Part shown: piece by piece, positions 58,730 to 64,000 of the stretch
How the letters are laid out: every line of letters begins with the position of its first letter
Numbering within the stretch: the first letter of the stretch is position 1
Assembly (NCBI RefSeq): GCF_039538145.1
Contig: NZ_BAABBV010000001.1
Location: forward strand, 186,001-250,000
Length of the DNA: 64,000 bases
Direction: 5' to 3'
DNA from: Gryllotalpicola daejeonensis
GTDB lineage: Bacteria; Actinomycetota; Actinomycetes; Actinomycetales; Microbacteriaceae
Made by a program: the position numbers and the translations under genes
The notes under the pieces: generated by a model
Databases searched by the model: none
Told to the model about the DNA's origin: nothing
Seen by the model: only the letters and a program-made list of their open reading frames with translations

Positions 58730-61158
58730 CCCACGCTCGAGTACGCGACGATGCCGCGGCGCACGGCGTCGAGCGCCTGACGGGCGGTGCGGCCCACCTC
58801 TCCATCGGCGACGATCGAGAGCTGGTCGAGCAGGTCGATGGTCTGCTTGCACCAGCGCACGAAGTCGCCCGCGGCGAGCTCGGCCTGGTCGAGCACCCGC
58901 TCGAGGCTCTGCCCGCGCGCCCACGCGTGCATGGCCGGGGCGAGGCCGATCGCGAGCGGGTCGCTGCCCGCTAGCCGGTGCTCGCGCTCGAGGTCGTCGA
59001 GCTCTGCCCACAGCCGCTGGGTCGCATCGAGCGCCTGGCGGAAGCGCCCCTTCGGCAGCAGGTGCTCGGGCAGGTCGACCTCTTCGCGGCGCGGCTCGAA
59101 GACGAGCGCGCACGCCATGGCGGCGAGGCTCGGGGCATCCAGCCCGTTCCACAGCCCGTGCCTCAGCGACTCGGCGACGAGCAGGTCGCGCTCGCCGTAG
59201 ATGCGCCGCAGGCGGCGGCCGTGCTGCGTCAGGGTGACCTGGCCGTCTTCGCCGACCCGCAGGTAGTCGATCGCGATGAGCACCTCGCTGACGCGGTCGA
59301 AGACGCGCGCGACGGCGCCGGTGCGGCTGCGGATCTGCGAGTTGAGCTGGTCGGTCTCGCGCTTGAGGCGCCACCAGCGCTCGGCCCAGCGCGCGTGCTG
59401 CTCGCGCTCCGCGCACCCGTGGCAGGGGTGGCGGCGCAGCTGCTGCCGCAGCTCGCCGAGCTGCCGCTGCACGCGGGTCTTCGCGGCGGCCGACTGCCCC
59501 TGCATCTTGCTGTTCTGCTTCTCGAGGTCGGTGACCTGCCGGCGGATCGCGGCGTACTCGGCGAAGTCGCCGAGGTGGCACGTCATGGCCTCTGCGTAGC
59601 CCTTCAAGGATTCCTCGCGCTTGCGCACCGTGCGCGCGAGATCGACGACGGCCCGGTCGGCCTGGAACTGGGCGAACGACGACTCGAGGATCTCGCGCGT
59701 GCGCTCACGGCCGAACTGCTCGATCAGGTTCACGGCCATGTTGTAGGTGGGCCGGAAGCTCGAGTTGAGCGGGTAGGAGCGCCGGGAGGCCAGAGCGGCA
59801 ACGGCCTGCGGGTCGAGCCCGTCGACCCACTGGATCACCGAGTGACCCTCGACGTCGATGCCGCGGCGCCCCGCCCGGCCGGTGAGCTGCGTGTACTCCC
59901 CCGGCGTGATCGGCACGCGCGCCTCGCCGTTGTACTTCTCGAGCTTCTCGAGCACGACGGTGCGGGCCGGCATGTTGATGCCGAGCGCAAGCGTCTCCGT
60001 CGCGAAGACGACCTTGACGAGCTTGCGCTGGAAGAGCTCCTCGACGACCTCTTTGAACGCGGGCAGCAGGCCGGCGTGATGCGCGGCGACGCCCCGCTGC
60101 AGGCCCTCGAGCCACTCCCAGTAGCCGAGCACCGCGAGGTCCTCGTCGAGCAGCGTGCGCGTGCGCTCTTCGACGAGCTGCCTGATCTCTTCCCGCTCCC
60201 ACTGCTCGGTGAGCCGGATGCCTGCGCGCAGCACCTGCTGGACGGCCTGGTCGCACCCCTTGCGGCTGAACACGAAGAAGATCGCCGGAAGGAGCCGCCG
60301 CCCGTCGAGCAGACTCACGAGCTCTGACCTGTCGAGCCGGAATCCGTGCCCGCTGAACCGCGCGCCGTGACGGCGCCCGCGATCCGCGGCGACCCGGCCG
60401 CCTGACGGCCGCCCGCCCGTGCGCGCGAGCTGCACGAGCTCGGGGTTCACCTTGACGGCCGAATCCCGGCCTGCGCCCTCGAACAGGTCCACCAGCTTCG
60501 AGCGCACGAGAACGTGCTGCTCGAGCGGCACCGGGCGCTCTTCCGAGACGATGACGTCGGTGTCGCCGCGCACGGCCTGCAGCCAGTCGCCGAACTCCTC
60601 CGCATTGCTCACCGTCGCCGACAGCGACACGAGCTTCACCTGCTGTGGGAGGTGGATGATGACCTCTTCCCACACGGCGCCGCGGAAGCGGTCGGCGAGG
60701 TAGTGCACCTCGTCCATGACCACGAATGCGAGCCCCGGCAGCAGGTCGGAGTCGGCGTAGAGCATGTTGCGCAGCACCTCGGTCGTCATGACGACGATGC
60801 GCGCGTGCGAGTTGACGTTCGTGTCGCCGGTGAGCAGGCCGACGTCCTCGCTGCCGTAGCGCTCGGCCAGCTCGTTGTACTTCTGGTTCGACAGCGCCTT
60901 CATCGGCGCCGTGTAGAAGACCTTCTGGTCGGGCGTCGACATCGCGAGGTGGATCGCGAACTCGGCGACGGCCGTCTTGCCCGCCCCCGTCGGTGCGGCG
61001 ACCAGCACGCTGCGACCCGCCTCGAGGCTCGCGCAGGCGTCGAGCTGGAACGGGTCGAGGTCGAAGCGCAGCAACGAGCGGAACTCGTCGAGCTGCGGCG
61101 ACCGCGAGCGGCTTCGCGACGCCGCATACCGCTCGGAAGGAGAGAGCTGGTCGGTCAC
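58726..61158 (-). CDS. helY: DEAD/DEAH box RNA helicase, HelY/Mtr4-like
   Basis: The 810-residue protein is a Ski2-like helicase. Motifs are Walker A APTGAGKT at 55-62, DEVH at 149-152, SATVSNAEEFGDWL near 180, FVFSRKGCD, ATETLALGINMPARTVV and the motif VI TGRAGRRG near 430. A region with CHGCAEREQH (near 594) and the DSHCT-like C-terminus follow. It probably unwinds structured RNA during decay. It lies between tatC and lnt on the same strand. Confidence 0.93.
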   Translation of the reverse strand: MTDQLSPSERYAASRSRSRSPQLDEFRSLLRFDLDPFQLDACASLEAGRSVLVAAPTGAGKTAVAEFAIHLAMSTPDQKVFYTAPMKALSNQKYNELAERYGSEDVGLLTGDTNVNSHARIVVMTTEVLRNMLYADSDLLPGLAFVVMDEVHYLADRFRGAVWEEVIIHLPQQVKLVSLSATVSNAEEFGDWLQAVRGDTDVIVSEERPVPLEQHVLVRSKLVDLFEGAGRDSAVKVNPELVQLARTGGRPSGGRVAADRGRRHGARFSGHGFRLDRSELVSLLDGRRLLPAIFFVFSRKGCDQAVQQVLRAGIRLTEQWEREEIRQLVEERTRTLLDEDLAVLGYWEWLEGLQRGVAAHHAGLLPAFKEVVEELFQRKLVKVVFATETLALGINMPARTVVLEKLEKYNGEARVPITPGEYTQLTGRAGRRGIDVEGHSVIQWVDGLDPQAVAALASRRSYPLNSSFRPTYNMAVNLIEQFGRERTREILESSFAQFQADRAVVDLARTVRKREESLKGYAEAMTCHLGDFAEYAAIRRQVTDLEKQNSKMQGQSAAAKTRVQRQLGELRQQLRRHPCHGCAEREQHARWAERWWRLKRETDQLNSQIRSRTGAVARVFDRVSEVLIAIDYLRVGEDGQVTLTQHGRRLRRIYGERDLLVAESLRHGLWNGLDAPSLAAMACALVFEPRREEVDLPEHLLPKGRFRQALDATQRLWAELDDLEREHRLAGSDPLAIGLAPAMHAWARGQSLERVLDQAELAAGDFVRWCKQTIDLLDQLSIVADGEVGRTARQALDAVRRGIVAYSSVG

Positions 61159-61181
61159 CTGCTCAGATTACGTGGTGTGCT

Positions 61182-61231
61182 TTCGGCTTTGCCGAGTGAA
61201 CCGACGCGGTCCCCATTCGGCTTCGCCGAGT
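61182..61231. repeat. Two copies of a 16-base hairpin sequence
   Basis: TTCGGCTTTGCCGAGT at 61182-61197 and TTCGGCTTCGCCGAGT at 61216-61231 differ by one base, and each folds into a 5-bp stem. They fill the gap between helY and tatC and could slow or end transcription. Confidence 0.55.
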
Positions 61232-61248
61232 CGACCTGCGGAAGGGGC

Positions 61249-62046
61249 TCAGGCGAGCTCGGCGTCGAGCGCCTCTGCGTCGCGGCTCTTCCGCTTGTCA
61301 TGCACCCACGCGAACCCGGCCGCGGCGAAGTAGAGCAGGATCAGCGGCACGGCGAGGATCAGCATCGACACGATGTCGGTGGACGGCGTCGCGAGAGCGG
61401 CGAACAGGATCGACCCGAGGATCGCCCAGCGCCACGCCTTGATGATCGCGGCGGCCGAGATGATGCCGATCATGTTCAGCAGCACGATGAACACGGGCGT
61501 CACGAACGCCACACCGACCGCGAGCACGAGCTTCAGCACGAAGGTGAAGTAGTCGCTCGCATTCAGGATCGTCAGGTTGTCGGACGGGGCGAAGCTCGCG
61601 AACAGCGTGACGATGTGCGGGGTCACGTACCAGCCGAACACGCAGCCGCCGAGGAACAGCGGCACGGCCGAGAAGAAGAAGCCGAAGATGTAGCGCTTCT
61701 CTTTGCCGGTGAGGCCCGGGGTGAGGAACGCGAAGATCTCGTACAGCCACAGCGGTGACGAGATCACGATGCCGATGTACAGCGTGAGCTGCATGCGCAG
61801 ATCGAACGCTGCAGTCAGCGTCGGGAAGTTGATGTGCGCGTTCTGATGCTTGGCGATGTCGTTGATCACCGCGGTCAGGGCGCTCCATACGAAGGGCTCG
61901 AGGAACCAGCCGATGATCGCCGCCACGATCACTCCGATGGCGGCGATCATCGCGCGGTTGCGAAGCTCGATCAGGTGCTGACCGAGCGACATCCGCCCGT
62001 CGGGGTCCTTCGAGGCGCGCCCAGCCTTCGTGGCAGTGGCGCTCAC
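61249..62046 (-). CDS. tatC: Sec-independent protein translocase TatC
   Basis: The 265-residue protein has six transmembrane helices and the TatC family marks: MSLGQHLIELRNR near 19-31 with the conserved Glu, the SSPLWLYEIFAFLTPGLTGKEKR loop near 96-118, and FVTPVFIVLLN. It is the receptor for twin-arginine signal peptides. It lies 3 bases after tatA. Confidence 0.97.
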   Translation of the reverse strand: MSATATKAGRASKDPDGRMSLGQHLIELRNRAMIAAIGVIVAAIIGWFLEPFVWSALTAVINDIAKHQNAHINFPTLTAAFDLRMQLTLYIGIVISSPLWLYEIFAFLTPGLTGKEKRYIFGFFFSAVPLFLGGCVFGWYVTPHIVTLFASFAPSDNLTILNASDYFTFVLKLVLAVGVAFVTPVFIVLLNMIGIISAAAIIKAWRWAILGSILFAALATPSTDIVSMLILAVPLILLYFAAAGFAWVHDKRKSRDAEALDAELA

Positions 62047-62049
62047 GGA

Positions 62050-62277
62050 CTACTTCTTGTCGTCAGCAGCCGTGCTGGACGCGGTCTTGCGCTCGGCGGC
62101 GGCCTCGTCCTCGGCGGTCGGCTCGTCCTTCATCGTCTTCACTTCACGGCGGAAGATGCGGACGGACTGGCCGATGCTCTTCGAGACGGCCGGGAGCCTC
62201 GTTGCTCCGAACAGCAGCACGATGATCACCAGGATGATCAGCAGATGCCATCCGCCTAGGTCGCGGAGAAAGCCCAT
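62050..62277 (-). CDS. tatA: Sec-independent protein translocase TatA
   Basis: The 75-residue protein has the TatA layout: a short N-terminal helix (LGGWHLLIILVIIVLLFGATRLP near 7-29), the FG hinge, an amphipathic helix (AVSKSIGQSVRIFRREVKTM) and a charged tail. It forms the transport channel with TatC, which follows in the same operon. Confidence 0.95.
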   Translation of the reverse strand: MGFLRDLGGWHLLIILVIIVLLFGATRLPAVSKSIGQSVRIFRREVKTMKDEPTAEDEAAAERKTASSTAADDKK

Positions 62278-62333
62278 TGTCGTTCCTTGTTTTGCGGGTT
62301 TGTGAGATGCCTGGTGCCGGCATCCCGTGCAGT

Positions 62334-63329
62334 CTAACTGTGTTCTGCGCCAGTGTTTCGATAGCGGTCGGCCCCGGCGGCCGCCCAGTCGGCGACGGCC
62401 TGCCTCGCCTCGGGCGGACCGACGACGGTCAGCAGCCCGGCCATGGTCCCGACCACCCGCTTCAGGCTGTGGAAATGGGCCACGCGGATGCTTGTGCGCA
62501 CGAAGCCGGGGCCGTCCGGAACGAGCTTCGAATCGTCTGAGAGATACTCGGCGAAGCCCGGAATTGCGCTGGTCGCGAGGCGGATCTCGACGACGAGGTC
62601 ATCGGCGCTCGGGTCGAACAGAGTCTCGGAGAGGGCGATCTCATCAGGGGTGTGCTCGGCCGGGACATCCGTCGCCGTCACGCCCTCCATCCTGTCCACC
62701 CGGAAGATGCGCACATCGTTACGCAAGTGACACCAGCCGCGCAGGTACCAGACGTCGTCGCGGCTCTCGAGGCGCAGCGGGTCGACGGGGCGGCGCTCGC
62801 GCTCGCCGCGCGCATTGAGATAGTCGAATTCGAGACGGATGCCTGCGGCGAGTGCCCCTCGCACGACCTCGAGCGCCTCGTCGGCGACCCCGCGATCGAT
62901 TGCGACGGCGGGCGGCGTCGCCGAGGCTCCGCGCGACAGCTTCGCGATCAGCGCCGCGAGCGCCTCGGATTCATCGGCGGCTCCCGGAATCGCCTGCAGA
63001 TACTGCAGGCCGGCGATCAGGGCCGCGGCCTCGCGGGCCGAGAAGCGCGGGGCGTCCTCGATGACGACGCGGTTGGTGATGTAGATGCGGCCCTCGTCGT
63101 CGAGCGCCTCCCAGTCGATGTCGAAGAGGTCCTCTGGGCCGTAGGTCTTGGTGGCGCCAGGCACACCCATGCCGGTGATGCGTTCGACCTGCGCCTGCAT
63201 CTCGTCGGCGGTGAGGCCGAAGTGGGCGGCGGCCTCGGCGACGGGAACGCCGGGGTGGTCGATCAGGTAGGGCACGACCGAGAGCAGGAAAGCGAGGCGG
63301 TCGGCGGCGAAGGCGGGGCGGGGGCTCAT
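62334..63329 (-). CDS. pafC: WYL-domain regulator PafC
   Basis: The 331-residue protein has an N-terminal HTH region (PVAEAAAHFGLTADEMQAQV near 28-47) and a WYL domain (IRLEFDYLNARGERERRPV and DVWYLRGWCHLRNDVRIFRVDRM near 196-218). With PafB it forms the DNA-damage activator of actinobacteria. Its ATG overlaps the pafB stop (ATGA). It is followed by tatA, the usual order. Confidence 0.93.
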   Translation of the reverse strand: MSPRPAFAADRLAFLLSVVPYLIDHPGVPVAEAAAHFGLTADEMQAQVERITGMGVPGATKTYGPEDLFDIDWEALDDEGRIYITNRVVIEDAPRFSAREAAALIAGLQYLQAIPGAADESEALAALIAKLSRGASATPPAVAIDRGVADEALEVVRGALAAGIRLEFDYLNARGERERRPVDPLRLESRDDVWYLRGWCHLRNDVRIFRVDRMEGVTATDVPAEHTPDEIALSETLFDPSADDLVVEIRLATSAIPGFAEYLSDDSKLVPDGPGFVRTSIRVAHFHSLKRVVGTMAGLLTVVGPPEARQAVADWAAAGADRYRNTGAEHS

Positions 63330-64000
63330 GCGGCGCCCCCTTCGCGGTGCGCCCACTCGGTGGCCTCGAGGCGCGAGACGACGGCCAGCTTCAGGTGCTC
63401 AGGCTCGATGACGGTCACCTCGGGGCCGTAGCCGGCGAGCTCGTCGGCGAGCAGCGCCAGATCGCTGTAGTGCACGATCAGCAGTCGGCCCTCGGCCGGC
63501 GTAGCGCCGTAGCGGCGCCCGAGGCGGATGGCGGCGTCGCTGCCCGGCTCGACCGCGACCGTCGCCGTGTTGCGCTGCCAGAGCTGCTCGAGCTCGCGCA
63601 GCGCCTCTGCGCTGTGGTCGCCAGGCGGCGGCACGAACTGCTCGCGCGTGAAGGTCACGTCGCCGACGATGCGCGAGAGCAGGAACGTCAGCTTGTGATC
63701 CGCATAGTCGAGCCCCATGAAGAGCCAGCGGCCGCGGAACTGGAACAGCGCGAGCGGCTTGATGGTGTGGGTGCGGGCGACCGTGCGGCCGGGGCGCAGA
63801 TACGGGAAGCGCACGGCCTCGCGGCGCTCGATCGCCTGAGTGAGCGGCCCGAACGCCGGCTCGAGCTGCTTGAGCCGCGGCGCATAGCCGAGCATCGGGC
63901 CGTCGGGCTCGACGCCTGCCGCCCGCAGCTTGATCATGGCGCGGCGCATGTCGCCCGACAGCGACCCCTCGCGCCAGACCGTGCCCGCGAGCTGCAGCAG
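63326..64000 (-). CDS. pafB: WYL-domain regulator PafB (5' end outside window)
   Basis: The 224 residues seen begin LLQLAGTVWREGSLSGDMRR and continue into a WYL domain (AVRFPYLRPGRTVARTHTIK and RGRWLFMGLDYADHKLTFLLSRI). The HTH part lies beyond the right edge. PafB and PafC act together on the mycofactocin-independent, LexA-independent DNA damage response in mycobacteria. The frame stays open to base 64000. Confidence 0.93.
   Translation of the reverse strand: MLQLAGTVWREGSLSGDMRRAMIKLRAAGVEPDGPMLGYAPRLKQLEPAFGPLTQAIERREAVRFPYLRPGRTVARTHTIKPLALFQFRGRWLFMGLDYADHKLTFLLSRIVGDVTFTREQFVPPPGDHSAEALRELEQLWQRNTATVAVEPGSDAAIRLGRRYGATPAEGRLLIVHYSDLALLADELAGYGPEVTVIEPEHLKLAVVSRLEATEWAHREGGAA

Noticed and set aside
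1..64000. Search by eye for tRNA, rRNA, CRISPR repeats, integrases, transposases and toxin-antitoxin pairs
   Set aside because: No GGTTCGAATCC-type T-arms, regular spaced repeats or transposase-like proteins were seen. A tRNAscan or CRISPR program was not run.

Overview
The window is high-GC DNA (I estimate close to 70 percent) with dense, mostly short-gapped genes, GTG starts, many apparently leaderless genes, an actinobacterial bcc-aa3 respiratory chain, RbpA, PafBC, a HelY-type helicase and F420-type luciferase-like enzymes. This fits a chromosomal segment of an actinobacterium, most likely Microbacteriaceae (Microbacterium-like). The genus is an inference. I found no rRNA, tRNA, CRISPR array, prophage or intact insertion sequence. 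Layout: 1-6.2 kb is housekeeping: the end of hisD, nrdR, pyrD, a small membrane/HTH pair under a striking double palindrome, an RNase HI fusion, a DUF3043 protein, an M20 peptidase and erpA. 6.3-15.1 kb holds the respiratory genes in two convergent blocks: ctaC-ctaD-ctaF on the plus strand and ctaE-qcrC-qcrA-qcrB on the minus strand, separated by an SH3-like protein and an RlmA-type rRNA methyltransferase. 15.1-17.7 kb is trpD, a DhaM-HPr fusion and an aroE-like gene. 17.7-34.8 kb is mixed accessory metabolism: LLM oxidoreductase, GNAT enzymes, a secreted MINPP-type histidine phosphatase, an ArsR/SRPBCC pair, 2H phosphoesterase, MOSC, Nudix, CbiX-like chelatase, a sigma/anti-sigma pair, a Na+/H+ antiporter, SDRs, a CDF transporter and a TetR/aldo-keto reductase pair with clustered operators. 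34.8-48.8 kb has a truncated peptidase S51 remnant, a lipoprotein, a kinase, a DJ-1/PfpI protein, a DHA2 exporter with a TetR gene, a pterin dehydratase-VOC fusion, an S9 peptidase, an NfeD/stomatin pair, a GDPD and rbpA. 49-57.3 kb is the most distinctive block: three cysteine hydrolases of the isochorismatase/N-carbamoylsarcosine amidohydrolase superfamily, an NMT1/SsuA-type ABC importer, an MFS transporter and two GntR regulators. It looks like an inducible uptake and hydrolysis pathway for an unknown amide or carbamoyl compound. 57.2-64 kb is again housekeeping, all minus strand: pafB-pafC-tatA-tatC, then helY and lnt. How the genes work together: cytochrome bc1 (QcrCAB) and the aa3 oxidase (CtaCDEF) form one electron-transfer unit. 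TatA/TatC are consistent with export of the folded Rieske protein. Lnt would acylate lipoproteins such as CtaC and the ABC binding protein. In the amidase block, palindromic GTATAC sites sit before one hydrolase gene and between the FadR-type regulator and the MFS gene, which suggests common control.
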